Shown: piece by piece, positions 35,163 to 43,324 of the stretch
Position numbering within the stretch: the first letter of the stretch is position 1
Layout of the letters: each line of letters opens with the position of its first letter
DNA from: CAWDVR01 sp044869805
Lineage (GTDB): Bacteria > Acidobacteriota > Thermoanaerobaculia > Multivoradales > SZUA-115
Assembly (NCBI GenBank): GCA_044869805.1
Contig: JBIOXV010000149.1
Coordinates: 139,101 to 203,100 of the forward strand
Direction: 5' to 3'
DNA: 64,000 nucleotides
Made by a program: the position numbers and the translations under genes
The notes under the pieces: generated by a model
The model's input: the letters and a program-made list of their open reading frames with translations, nothing else
Told to the model about the DNA's origin: nothing
Databases searched by the model: none

Positions 35163-35390
35163 ATGAAGCCCGTACCTACCTCCAACTCCTTTCCAAGCAG
35201 CGCTGAGGAGGTCGCAGCCGCGATCCGGCGAGCCCCGGAGCGGGTCCACGACCCGGACTCTCCTTACGATCCCAACGACCCGGCAGCGGTCGAGGCTTTC
35301 TGGCGCGACGCCGGAGGTACTCAGAGGCTCGCAACCCGGATCGCTGTCTCGGTGACCACGACGAAGCGCCCGGACAGTTCCTCTCGATGA
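35163..35390 (+). pseudogene. Truncated BrnA-like antitoxin fragment
   Basis: ATG 35163 opens a frame with EEVAAAIRRAPERVHDPDSP and YDPNDPAAVEAFWRDA, the N-terminal pattern of BrnA-type antitoxins. After WRDA the frame loses all similarity and runs 70 bp antisense into the end of the DUF5615 gene. The DNA-binding RHH half and a BrnT toxin are absent. This looks like a remnant cut off by insertion of the neighbouring cassette. Confidence 0.5.
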
Positions 35391-35671
35391 GCCGCCAGTA
35401 GGCGCCTGACTGCCTCGACTCTGTTCACGGCGCGATCGCTGGTCAGCCTGAGGAGCACGACACCCGCGTGGAGGCGACGTTCTCTGAAGATCCTCTCGCC
35501 GAATCCCTTGTCGTTGGTGATCAGGATGCGCTGGTCACGAATCGCCAGCTCCAGCACTCGATCGTCGTCGAGCCCACGAGCCTGTTCGTAGACCGAGAAG
35601 GCGTCATGGCCCTGCTCACGTAGCCATTTCGCGACCGCCGGTCCGGTGCACTCGTCGACGACGAAGCGCAA
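35321..35671 (-). CDS. DUF5615 PIN-like toxin
   Basis: 116 aa. MRFVVDECTGPAVAKWLREQ and LITNDKGFGERIF carry the DE and ND-D residues of the PIN-like DUF5615 fold, and VVLLRLTSDRAVNRVEAVRRLL follows. The start is TTG 35671, immediately after the stop of the DUF433 gene (TGA-TTG), with no separate ribosome site, so it depends on translation of DUF433. Family members are predicted RNases paired with DUF433 antitoxins. Confidence 0.85.
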   Translation of the reverse strand: MRFVVDECTGPAVAKWLREQGHDAFSVYEQARGLDDDRVLELAIRDQRILITNDKGFGERIFRERRLHAGVVLLRLTSDRAVNRVEAVRRLLAAHREELSGRFVVVTETAIRVASL

Positions 35672-35920
35672 TCAAGCGACCTCGGCATCGAGGGGTAGGA
35701 ACGAAGGGCTCTCGATCGCCTTGGCGGCGAAGAGGAGGCAGGCCTGGATGTCCTCCGTCCGCAAAGCGTCGTACTCCTCCAGGATCTCAGCCGCAGTGGC
35801 GCCATGGGCCAGAAGCCCGAGGATGAAGTCGACCGACAGTCGGGTGCCACGAATAACAGGCTTGCCGGTCAGGACCTTGGGGTCGACATGGATTCGCGCG
35901 AGCAGCTTCTCATCGTTCAT
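35672..35920 (-). CDS. DUF433 antitoxin
   Basis: 82 aa from ATG 35920 with a GGAGA ribosome site; a TTG two codons upstream is less likely. Pattern: IHVDPKVLTGKPVIRGTRLS, VDFILGLLAHGATAAEILEEY, LRTEDIQACLLFAAKAIES, which is the complete DUF433 helix-turn-helix unit. It precedes the DUF5615 toxin without a gap, the usual order for this toxin-antitoxin type, and probably represses its own promoter in the gap before 36071. Confidence 0.88.
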   Translation of the reverse strand: MNDEKLLARIHVDPKVLTGKPVIRGTRLSVDFILGLLAHGATAAEILEEYDALRTEDIQACLLFAAKAIESPSFLPLDAEVA

Positions 35921-36070
35921 CGCCAAGGTCTCCAGCCCGGATCGTCCCCCAGTTCAGGATCTCAAGCCCCGGCCGATCCGAGGCGGAGCCCATTCTAGCG
36001 GCCGCTCGCAGACCAGGCCACCGGTCGGCGCCTCTTGCGGATCCGATCCGATCTGCATATCCTATCTTCG

Positions 36071-36316
36071 ATGAAGATCTCCGTGGTCCTCCCCGACGAG
36101 CTAGATGTAGACCTCGAGCGCCTCCGCAGGCAGGAGCGCACGACCACCTCGAGGATCGTTCGTGATGCGCTCGTCTACTACCTGCGGGACCGCCGCCGCA
36201 AGTCCGCTGGAGAAGCTCTCAATCGCGCGGCGGAGCGCTCGGGAATGACCAGAGAGAAGGCTCGTCGCGCTCTCGCCGAGCTGAAGGCCGAGCGTGCCCG
36301 TTCTGACCGGGTTTGA
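36071..36316 (+). CDS. Ribbon-helix-helix antitoxin (CopG/VapB-like)
   Basis: 81 aa from ATG 36071. The RHH unit is MKISVVLPDELDVDLERLRR with TTTSRIVRDALVYYLRDR; the C-terminal helix (TREKARRALAELKAERARS) would wrap the toxin. Its end overlaps the PIN toxin by 23 bp, the standard VapBC arrangement. It is divergent from the DUF433/DUF5615 pair with a ~150-bp gap, so both pairs are likely controlled from that gap. Confidence 0.82.
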   Translation: MKISVVLPDELDVDLERLRRQERTTTSRIVRDALVYYLRDRRRKSAGEALNRAAERSGMTREKARRALAELKAERARSDRV

Positions 36317-36704
36317 CACCGGGGTCTTCGTCCTTCACGCGAGCGGCCATTCCGAGGCCCGCCGTCTGTGGGACGAGGTAGTCGCGGGAGAACGAGACGC
36401 CGTGGTCTCGGCGCTGACTCTCTTCGAAATCCTGCGGCTCGGCCTGCGCGGCGCGTTGGCCGCCGACTACGCCGAGGAGGCCTTCACCGGCCTGCCGAGC
36501 GTCTGTGAGGTGGTCTGGCTCGAGAATGCCGAGCTGCTGCGCGCCGCTGCTCGCCTGAGCCACGGCGTGGGCCTCTCCTCCTGCGATGCCCTGATCCTCG
36601 CCTCGTTGCTCGATCGACGCTGCAGCGAGATCTACACGGTCGACAGCGACCTGCTTCGCTTCAAGGCAGCGGACGTCAAAATGGTGGAACTGAAGCGACC
36701 CTGA
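36294..36704 (+). CDS. vapC: PIN-domain toxin (VapC-like)
   Basis: 136 aa from GTG 36294. The four acidic PIN residues are in place: Asp8 (GFDTGVFVL), Glu45 (LTLFEILRLG), Asp98 (SSCDALILA) and Asp117 (YTVDSDLLRF). VapC toxins cleave tRNA or rRNA and are held by the RHH partner encoded just upstream. The target is unknown. Confidence 0.88.
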   Translation: MPVLTGFDTGVFVLHASGHSEARRLWDEVVAGERDAVVSALTLFEILRLGLRGALAADYAEEAFTGLPSVCEVVWLENAELLRAAARLSHGVGLSSCDALILASLLDRRCSEIYTVDSDLLRFKAADVKMVELKRP

Positions 36705-36764
36705 ACCGCCCGTGCTGGCTGACAGGGAAGGGAGTCCAGACCGACAGCAAGAAATGAGGAGCGT

Positions 36765-37019
36765 ATGGCTGCCGAATCAGTCAAAGAGGGTTGGATCGAC
36801 GCTGCGATGCGCTGTCCCGAGCGGTCCGGCAAGTACAGGGTCCTCTGGCAGGAACGAGCTATGGGCCAGGAGCTCGTCGCGGAAGGCGTAGCGGAATGGC
36901 AGATTCAGGAAGGGTGGCCAGGAAGATGGGTTGACGAGAGCGAGGTGCCCGAGGATTCCCCGGATGGAGAGCGTCGCGTCATCGCCTGGCTCCCCTTGAG
37001 CGCGGAACAGCCTGGCTGA
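36765..37019 (+). CDS. DUF551-like small protein
   Basis: 84 aa from ATG 36765 with GAGGAG-like sequence before it. EGWIDAAMRCPERSGKYRVL near the start and RRVIAWLPLSAEQ at the end match the WI...RxPE.xG.YxV...VxxWxPLP pattern of DUF551, a family common in phage and mobile regions. No function is known. Its presence fits the accessory character of the 33.4-37 kb island. Confidence 0.6.
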   Translation: MAAESVKEGWIDAAMRCPERSGKYRVLWQERAMGQELVAEGVAEWQIQEGWPGRWVDESEVPEDSPDGERRVIAWLPLSAEQPG

Positions 37020-37124
37020 GAGCTTTCTGCCTCAGAAGCCGCCAAGCTCGCCCGGGCTCTCGCTCATAGCCGCGGTGCGCTCGCCGGCCCACTCGGCCGG
37101 CCGAGCGCATCGCGACGGTCGTGG

Positions 37125-39125
37125 TCAGCCGCCTTGCTTGCCGCAGGCGGCGCGGTACTTCTCCGGGTGCTCCATCAGCTCGCGGATTTTGTCCTTCGCC
37201 GTGATCTCCGCCATCGGCTCGGTGGGCAGGTGGGGCGGGTACTCGGTCAGCACGCAGAAGTAGCGCTGGAATTCGGCGCTGAACAGGTGCTGCGCCCACA
37301 GGTGGCGGATGGCGATGTTGTCGTCTTCCTTTGGGCTTTCCTGCAGGTTGAACATCAGCAGGTAGGAGCTCGTCAGGTTGAAGCCCGAGAAGCCGCCCGG
37401 GTAGCCGGTGGGCAGGCCGATCGGCTCGGTGACCGTGTGGTGGGCCTTGAACTCGTCCATGCGCACGGCGGCGAAGTTGGTGAGATACCAGTTGAGCACG
37501 CTGCGGCGGTTGGAGGCGCCGTCGTTGGCGAGCAGGAACGAGGTCTGATCGACGCCGTCGAGATAGCGCCTGCCCATCTGAGCCAATAGTGCCGGGTCGC
37601 CGCTCAGCGAGGGGTTGATCCCCGGGTTGGCGTAGTCGATGCCGGCCAGCGCCAGCGCCGTGGGGTAGAGGTCGGCGAGGTCGAAGAGGCCGTCGGAGAC
37701 GCGGCCGGGCTCGATGACGCCGGGCCAGAGGGCAATACCCGGCACCCGCACGCCGCCCTCCCAGGTCGAGCCCTTGCCGCCGCGGAACGGCGTGTGGCCG
37801 TGCGGCGGGATCTCGTCCTCGGGGCCGTTGTCGGAGGTCAGGAACACGAGCGTGCTCTTGTCCTGCCCGGTGTCGCGCAGCGCCTGGAGCAGGCGGCCCA
37901 GCACCTGGTCCATCTCGACCGTGCAGTCGGAGTAGACGGTGCGGGCGTAGGAGTCGCGGTGGTCGCCCGGGTTGGGGTAGTTGTCGAAGTGGCAGCCGCG
38001 GGTGCCGTGGTAGAGGAACCAGGGCTGCTGCGCGTCCTTGTGCTTGCGGATGAAGCCTTCGGAGAAGTCCGTCCAGATCGGATCGAGCTCGGAGAGGGCG
38101 ACTCGCCGGTTCTGGTTCTTGGGGCTGACCCAGCAGTGGTTGGGGTTGCCGCGGTTCTTGGGCGGGTCGGGAGACTCGTTCAGGAGCTTGGCTTCCCACG
38201 GCAGGGTGATCTCGGCCAGGCCCTCGCAGCCGGGCGACTTGTCGATGCCGCTCTCCTTGGACTGCAGCTCGGCCAGCGCCTTGGCTTCCGGCGTCGGGCT
38301 GACCGTGGCGTGGATCATGTAGTGGGAGAACTTGTTGTTGTCCATGTAGGTGGTGCGCTCCTCGTCACGCACTACCTCGGGGTTGTAGTACTGGTCCCGC
38401 CACTCGGTGTACATGTCGGAGACCGAGAGGAAGCCCAGGTAGTCGTCGTAGCCCACATTCTGCGGCAGGTTGGGCAGGTTCTCGCCCATGTGCCACTTGC
38501 CTACGCCCTGGGTGGTGTAGCCCGCCTTCTTGAGCAACAGGGGCAGGGGCACGGAGGCGGCGGTGATGCCGCCCGGGTCGCCGTACATCGGCGGGTAGAG
38601 CACTCCGTGGTGCACCGGGAGCTGCCCGGTGTGGATGGTGGCGCGGGTGGGCGAGCACGAGGGCTGCGCATAGGTGGAGGTCAGGAGCAGCCCCTCCTGC
38701 GCCATGCGCTGCACGGCCGGGGTGGCGGCGCCGTAGGCCACGCCGCCGCCGTAGGGCTGGAAGTCGCCCCAGCCCATGTCGTCGACCAGGAAGAACAGAA
38801 TGTTGGGCCGGCGGCAGCCTCGCTCCTTGGCCTCGTCGAGGCGGCAGCTCGGGCAGCTCGAGCGCAGGGCGCCGGCGCAGAAGCCGGAGTTCTGGAGCTT
38901 GGCGATGGTGGCTTGGATCTGGGCCTTGTGGACCATCCGCGGCTCCATGTTGGCCGCCGGCTTGACCATGTCGGCGGCCTTGACCAGGTAGCGGTTCTGG
39001 TCGGCGGCCAGCCGGTAGTCGAAGGGCTCGCCGGTCGCGCCGCGCGCCGGCGCCCCTAGCGCCAGTGCCCCGGGCGCCAGGCCGACGAGGGCCAGGGCGA
39101 CGGGTACACACTTCGTTCCTCTCAT
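37125..39125 (-). CDS. Secreted arylsulfatase-family enzyme (Cys type)
   Basis: 666 aa from ATG 39125 (AAGGAGAG upstream). A Sec signal (VALALVGLAPGALALGAPA) precedes an ~80-residue extension with five Cys. The sulfatase core starts at RPNILFFLVDDMGWGDFQPYG, and the FGly motif is SCSPTRATIHTG (Cys157, CxPxR). Metal and sulfate site elements include VGKWHMG, FLTSDNGPEDE and PFRGGKGSTWEGG. Family role: sulfate ester hydrolysis after Cys is converted to formylglycine. It lies 52 bp after the cytochrome gene on the same strand. No true FGE is seen in the window. Confidence 0.9.
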   Translation of the reverse strand: MRGTKCVPVALALVGLAPGALALGAPARGATGEPFDYRLAADQNRYLVKAADMVKPAANMEPRMVHKAQIQATIAKLQNSGFCAGALRSSCPSCRLDEAKERGCRRPNILFFLVDDMGWGDFQPYGGGVAYGAATPAVQRMAQEGLLLTSTYAQPSCSPTRATIHTGQLPVHHGVLYPPMYGDPGGITAASVPLPLLLKKAGYTTQGVGKWHMGENLPNLPQNVGYDDYLGFLSVSDMYTEWRDQYYNPEVVRDEERTTYMDNNKFSHYMIHATVSPTPEAKALAELQSKESGIDKSPGCEGLAEITLPWEAKLLNESPDPPKNRGNPNHCWVSPKNQNRRVALSELDPIWTDFSEGFIRKHKDAQQPWFLYHGTRGCHFDNYPNPGDHRDSYARTVYSDCTVEMDQVLGRLLQALRDTGQDKSTLVFLTSDNGPEDEIPPHGHTPFRGGKGSTWEGGVRVPGIALWPGVIEPGRVSDGLFDLADLYPTALALAGIDYANPGINPSLSGDPALLAQMGRRYLDGVDQTSFLLANDGASNRRSVLNWYLTNFAAVRMDEFKAHHTVTEPIGLPTGYPGGFSGFNLTSSYLLMFNLQESPKEDDNIAIRHLWAQHLFSAEFQRYFCVLTEYPPHLPTEPMAEITAKDKIRELMEHPEKYRAACGKQGG

Positions 39126-39177
39126 GTCCTCTCTCCTTTCCAGAGGAAGGCGTTGAACGATGAACGGGAGCTCCCGC

Positions 39178-41397
39178 TCATGGACCCTTGTCCGCGGCCG
39201 CGAGCCGAGGGGCACGCGGCTTGGCGGCCCCCAGCTCCGCGGCAACGGCCAGCTCGAGCGCGTCGCCATAGCGCCGCTCGCCAGGCGCGAGCTCGGCGGC
39301 CTTGCGCAGCTCCGCAACGGCCTCGGCGAGCCGCCCGCGGCGAATCAGCAGCAGGCCGAGGGCGTGGCGCGCGGCGGCGTCGCGCGGTGATCGCGTCGCG
39401 GCCTCGCGCAGCAGCGGCTCGGCGCGGTCGTCGCGGCCCGCGCGCCGATGAAGATCGGCCAGATTGAGCCGCGCGGCGGTGAAGCCGGGATCGAGGGCGA
39501 GCGCGCGCCGGAAGGCGGCCTCCGCCGCTTCGAGATCGCCGAGCTGCGCCTCCAGCCAACCGAGGTTGAGCTGCGCCTCCGGGCGCTCCGCATTGGCGAG
39601 GTGCGAGCCGCGGAGCTCCGCCAGCCCGCGCTCGAGGCGGGCGCGGTCGGCCGCGCCCAGCAGGCCGGCGGCGTCGAGCCCGGCGATGACCGGTGCCAGG
39701 GCCGCGGCTGCCTCGATGCGCACGCCGAGCACGGGGTCGTGGAGGAGCGGTGAGGCGAGGCGCAGCCGCTCGGTGGGCTCCAGCGCGGCCGAGGCTCCGG
39801 CCGCGGCGAGGCGGAGCAGGGAGTCCAGGTCGGTGGCCGCTGCCGCGACCCGCGGCCCGAGCTCCGAGCCCGCCTGCCGGGGCAGCAGCGCGAGCGCCGT
39901 GGCGCGGGCGATCGCCGGCACCTCGGGGTCGTCGACCACGGCCGCGAGCTTCGCCGGTGCCTCGGACAGGCCGCGGCGGCCGGCGTCGATCGCTTCGCCC
40001 CAGTGGGGCTGTGGTTCGCGACCGGTCCAGCTCGCGATCGCTGCGGCAGCCCAGACCGGGGTTTTCCGCGCATGGCAGCCGTTGCAGGCGTTGGGCGTGC
40101 CGATCTCCGCCGTGAGATCGGGCCGTGGCACCCGCAGGCTGTGGTCGCGCCGCCCGTCGACCCCCAGGTAGGTCTTCTCCGGCATGTGGCAGGAGACGCA
40201 CTGGGCGCCGGCCGATCCGGCCGCGTGGTGGTGGTGCGCGGGCACGTCGAAGCGGGCCGGCGCGTGGCCGCCGGCGCAGATCGCGTTGCCCTCGGCGCGG
40301 AGCTTCGCGGCGTGCGGCTCGTGGCAGTCGGTGCAGGCCACGCCCCGGCGGTGCATCTTGCTCTGCATGAAGGAGCCGACCTCGAAGACCTCGCCGTCGA
40401 TCTGGCCGTCGGCGTGGTAGAGGCCGGCGTCGAGCAGGGAGAGGCGATGGGAGTCGAGCAGCGGCCTCCCGTAGTCATAGGTGGCCGCGATCGGCGTGCG
40501 CCGCGCGTGGCAGCGGCCGCAGGCGTCGAGCTGGCCGCTTCGAGCCGGCGTCGTCGCTGCGCCTCGCGCGCTGCCGGTCGCCGGGTCGACCTCCCAGGTG
40601 GCGGCGCCGCGGGCCAGTTGCACGGCGAGGCCCTTCGATCCTTCGAGGTCGCGTTCGGGCGAGCGCGCCCAACCGACGTGCGCCGACCCCGGGCCGTGGC
40701 ACGCCTCGCAGGAGACGTCGAGCTCGGCGAAGCGCGTCTCGTAGCGGTCCTCGGCCGGCAGATAGCGCTTCTCGAGGCCTGTCGAATGGCACTCGGCGCA
40801 CATCGAGTTCCAGCTCTGCTGCGCCCCGGTCCAGTGCAAGGGGTCGCCGGCGGCAACGGCTTCCCAGGGGTAGAGGTGATACCAGCGCTGGCCGCCCTCG
40901 GCCGCGGCGCGCGCGTCCCAGGCGAGCGCCAAGGCCTGGTAGCGGCCGCCGGGCATCGGCGCCAGGTATTGCTGCAGGGGCTCGGCACCGAAGGTGTAGG
41001 CAACCGGGAAGTCGGCGAGCCGGCCGTCCGGCCCGTCGGTCCGCACCACGAAATCGCCGTCGCGGCGGAAGAACGACGAGGCGACGCCGAAGTGCTCGAG
41101 GCTCGCGCCCGAGAAGTCGCCGAGCACCGTGGCCTCGCTCGCCGCCTGCATGGCGAGGTCGTGGTGCGACCCCTGCCAGAGCTCGAGCTCTCGCGGGTGG
41201 CACTCACCGCAGGCCTGCCGGCCGACGAAGCTGGCGGGCGCACCGGCGGCCGGAAGGCTCACGGGCGTCGTGCCCTCGGCCGCGGTCCAGGACGGCGCAC
41301 AGCCGGTGGCGAGCACCGAGAGCTCCATGACGAGAGCCGCCAGGGGAGCGAGGCGAAGGCGAGTTGACGCGGCTTTCGCGGTGCGCAGGTTCTCCAT
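39178..41397 (-). CDS. Multiheme cytochrome c lipoprotein with HEAT/TPR C-terminus
   Basis: 739 aa; lipobox LATGC gives an envelope-anchored lipoprotein. Seven CxxCH heme sites are visible: CGECH, CAECH, CEACH, CGRCH, CTDCH, CVSCH and CNGCH. An eighth position reads CAGGH (TGC to GGC). The layout resembles the cytochrome c554/c'-type tetraheme-plus proteins with WNSMCAECHSTG. From ~430 on there are HEAT-like repeats and then TPRs (AQLNLGWLEAQLGDLEAAE, AARLNLADLHRRAGRDD). Electron transfer in the periplasm or at the outer membrane is inferred. It is followed by the sulfatase. Confidence 0.9.
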   Translation of the reverse strand: MENLRTAKAASTRLRLAPLAALVMELSVLATGCAPSWTAAEGTTPVSLPAAGAPASFVGRQACGECHPRELELWQGSHHDLAMQAASEATVLGDFSGASLEHFGVASSFFRRDGDFVVRTDGPDGRLADFPVAYTFGAEPLQQYLAPMPGGRYQALALAWDARAAAEGGQRWYHLYPWEAVAAGDPLHWTGAQQSWNSMCAECHSTGLEKRYLPAEDRYETRFAELDVSCEACHGPGSAHVGWARSPERDLEGSKGLAVQLARGAATWEVDPATGSARGAATTPARSGQLDACGRCHARRTPIAATYDYGRPLLDSHRLSLLDAGLYHADGQIDGEVFEVGSFMQSKMHRRGVACTDCHEPHAAKLRAEGNAICAGGHAPARFDVPAHHHHAAGSAGAQCVSCHMPEKTYLGVDGRRDHSLRVPRPDLTAEIGTPNACNGCHARKTPVWAAAAIASWTGREPQPHWGEAIDAGRRGLSEAPAKLAAVVDDPEVPAIARATALALLPRQAGSELGPRVAAAATDLDSLLRLAAAGASAALEPTERLRLASPLLHDPVLGVRIEAAAALAPVIAGLDAAGLLGAADRARLERGLAELRGSHLANAERPEAQLNLGWLEAQLGDLEAAEAAFRRALALDPGFTAARLNLADLHRRAGRDDRAEPLLREAATRSPRDAAARHALGLLLIRRGRLAEAVAELRKAAELAPGERRYGDALELAVAAELGAAKPRAPRLAAADKGP

Positions 41398-41564
41398 GAG
41401 GCCTCGGGGCGTCCTTTCCCCTGCCGGGAGTCGGAGGTGATCGCTTTCGTAGTGGGACGAGGGACTGGCCTATCGCAGCGCAGTGGTATGTGCCACTGCA
41501 GCCGCGGCTCGAAGCTCGGTATGCTTGCGGCAACCGGAACGCAAGGCGACGGGGGGAGGGCACG

Positions 41565-43124
41565 ATGCGGGCTTTCGTGCGTGGCGACATCGACGGCTTT
41601 TTCGGGCTGGCGCTCGACAACCTGGTCCAGCTCCTGCTGATCGACGCCCTGTGCCGCACGGTGCTGGGTTTCTCGGACGAGCTGCTCTACACGCGGGTGC
41701 TGCCGGCCGCGGCCCTGTCGCTGGTGGTGGGCAATCTCTTCTACGCCCGCCAGGCGCTGGCCCTGGCGCGCTCCAGCGGCCGCACCGACGTCTGCGCCCT
41801 GCCCTACGGCATCAACACGGTGTCGCTGTTCGCCTACGTGTTCCTGGTGATGCTGCCGGCCAAGCTGGCGGCAGAGGCAGCCGGCGACCCCGACCCCGCG
41901 CGGGTGGCGTGGCAAGCCGGGCTCGCGGCCTGTCTGGGCTCGGGGCTGATCGAGCTCGGCGGCGCCTTCGTGGCCGAGCGCCTGCGCCGCTCGACGCCGC
42001 GCGCCGCGCTGCTCTCGACGCTCGCCGGCATCGCCCTGACCTTCATCGCCATCGGCTTCCTGTTCCGCACCTACGCGCGGCCGCTGATCGGCTTCACCAC
42101 CCTGGGGGTGATCCTGCTGACCTACTTCGGCAAAGTGCGCTTCAAGGGCGGCCTGCCGGGAGGGCTGGTGGCGGTGGCGCTCGGGACGCTGCTCGCGTGG
42201 GTGACGGGACTGGCGCCGGTCGGCGATGCGCCGACTGGGCAGATGGGGTTCTTCCCGCCCCTGCCGGTGCTCGGCGACCTGTGGGCGGCGGTCGGGCGAG
42301 GCGACCTCGCGACTTATCTCTCGGTGATCCTGCCCATGGGACTCTTCAACGTCGTGGGGTCGCTACAGAACCTGGAGTCGGCAGCGGCCGCCGGCGACAC
42401 GTACCCGACCGCGCCCTCGCTCGCCGCCAACGGCATCGGCACGCTCGCCGCGGCGTTCTTCGGTTCCTGCTTCCCGACTACCATCTACATCGGCCATCCC
42501 GGCTGGAAGGCACTCGGCGCCCGCGCCGGCTATTCGACGGCCAACGCCGCGTTCTTCGCGCTGGTGTGCCTGACCGGCACGCTGGGGGTCATCGCCTGGG
42601 CGGTGCCGGTCGACGCCGGCATGGCGATCGTGCTGTGGATCGGCCTGGTGATCACGGCGCAGGCCTTCCAGGCCACCCCGCGCGAGCACGCGCCGGCGGT
42701 GGTGGTGGGCCTCTTACCCGGGGTGGCGGCCTGGGGCGCGCTGATGGCCAAGAACGGCCTGCGCGCCGCGGGGGTCGGCGCCCCGGGCGGGCCGGAGTTC
42801 TCCGCCGAGCTGATACCCAAGTTCCTGGCCTCGGACACCTGGATCCACGGTGTCTTCGCCCTGGAGCAAGGCTTCATCTTCACCGCCATGATCCTCTCCG
42901 CCGTCACCGTCGCGATCCTGCGCCGCCGCTTCGCCGTAGCCGGCGGCTGGTGCCTGGCGGCCGGCGCGCTCTCCGCCGCGGGCCTGCTGCACTCCTACAC
43001 CTTCACCCCGGCGGATACCGTGGTCTCCCTGACCCCCGCCTGGCCGTGGGCCCTGGGCTACGCGGCGATGGCGGCGCTGTTCTTCGCCGCGCGCTGGATC
43101 ACGGTCGAGGCGGAGGGCCACTGA
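41565..43124 (+). CDS. NCS2-like (xanthine/uracil-type) permease
   Basis: 519 aa from ATG 41565 after GGGGGGAGG. The protein has about 12-14 hydrophobic segments. VCALPYGINTVSLFAYVFLVM, then PMGLFNVVGSLQNLESAAAAGDTYPT and NGIGTLAAAFFGSCFPTTIYIGHPGWKALGARAGYS are the conserved NCS2/AzgA-like half-helix regions. Family members import purines, pyrimidines or related solutes with H+ or Na+. Substrate cannot be told. It is divergent from the cytochrome gene across a 168-bp gap. Confidence 0.85.
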   Translation: MRAFVRGDIDGFFGLALDNLVQLLLIDALCRTVLGFSDELLYTRVLPAAALSLVVGNLFYARQALALARSSGRTDVCALPYGINTVSLFAYVFLVMLPAKLAAEAAGDPDPARVAWQAGLAACLGSGLIELGGAFVAERLRRSTPRAALLSTLAGIALTFIAIGFLFRTYARPLIGFTTLGVILLTYFGKVRFKGGLPGGLVAVALGTLLAWVTGLAPVGDAPTGQMGFFPPLPVLGDLWAAVGRGDLATYLSVILPMGLFNVVGSLQNLESAAAAGDTYPTAPSLAANGIGTLAAAFFGSCFPTTIYIGHPGWKALGARAGYSTANAAFFALVCLTGTLGVIAWAVPVDAGMAIVLWIGLVITAQAFQATPREHAPAVVVGLLPGVAAWGALMAKNGLRAAGVGAPGGPEFSAELIPKFLASDTWIHGVFALEQGFIFTAMILSAVTVAILRRRFAVAGGWCLAAGALSAAGLLHSYTFTPADTVVSLTPAWPWALGYAAMAALFFAARWITVEAEGH

Positions 43125-43168
43125 GAGCGACGGCGAATACCGCCGCGCCCCGCGCGTAGGGAGGCGGT

Positions 43169-43318
43169 ATGAACAAGCTCAGGCCAAACCCTGCCTTTCT
43201 CGGAGTCGGCATCGCCTTCTTGGCGATCGGGCTCGCCACCAATCGGGTCTTCCTGGCGATCGGCGTGGCCTTCCTGGTCCTCGGCCTGGTGGGCCTACCG
43301 CGCCGCCGAGAGAAGTAG
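43169..43318 (+). CDS. 49-aa two-helix membrane peptide
   Basis: ATG 43169 with GGAGG 5 nt upstream encodes 49 aa ending at TAG 43316-43318. Two hydrophobic stretches (FLGVGIAFLAIGLA and VFLAIGVAFLVLGLVGL) flank a short TNR turn, and the tail is basic (PRRREK). It is 44 bp after the permease stop and probably on the same transcript. Function is unknown; it could be a permease-associated small protein. Confidence 0.65.
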   Translation: MNKLRPNPAFLGVGIAFLAIGLATNRVFLAIGVAFLVLGLVGLPRRREK

Positions 43319-43324
43319 GGCGGT

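Noticed and set aside
35646..36074. A 142-aa plus-strand frame over the DUF433/DUF5615 pair
   Set aside because: Both minus-strand genes match their families end to end; the plus frame is a shadow.
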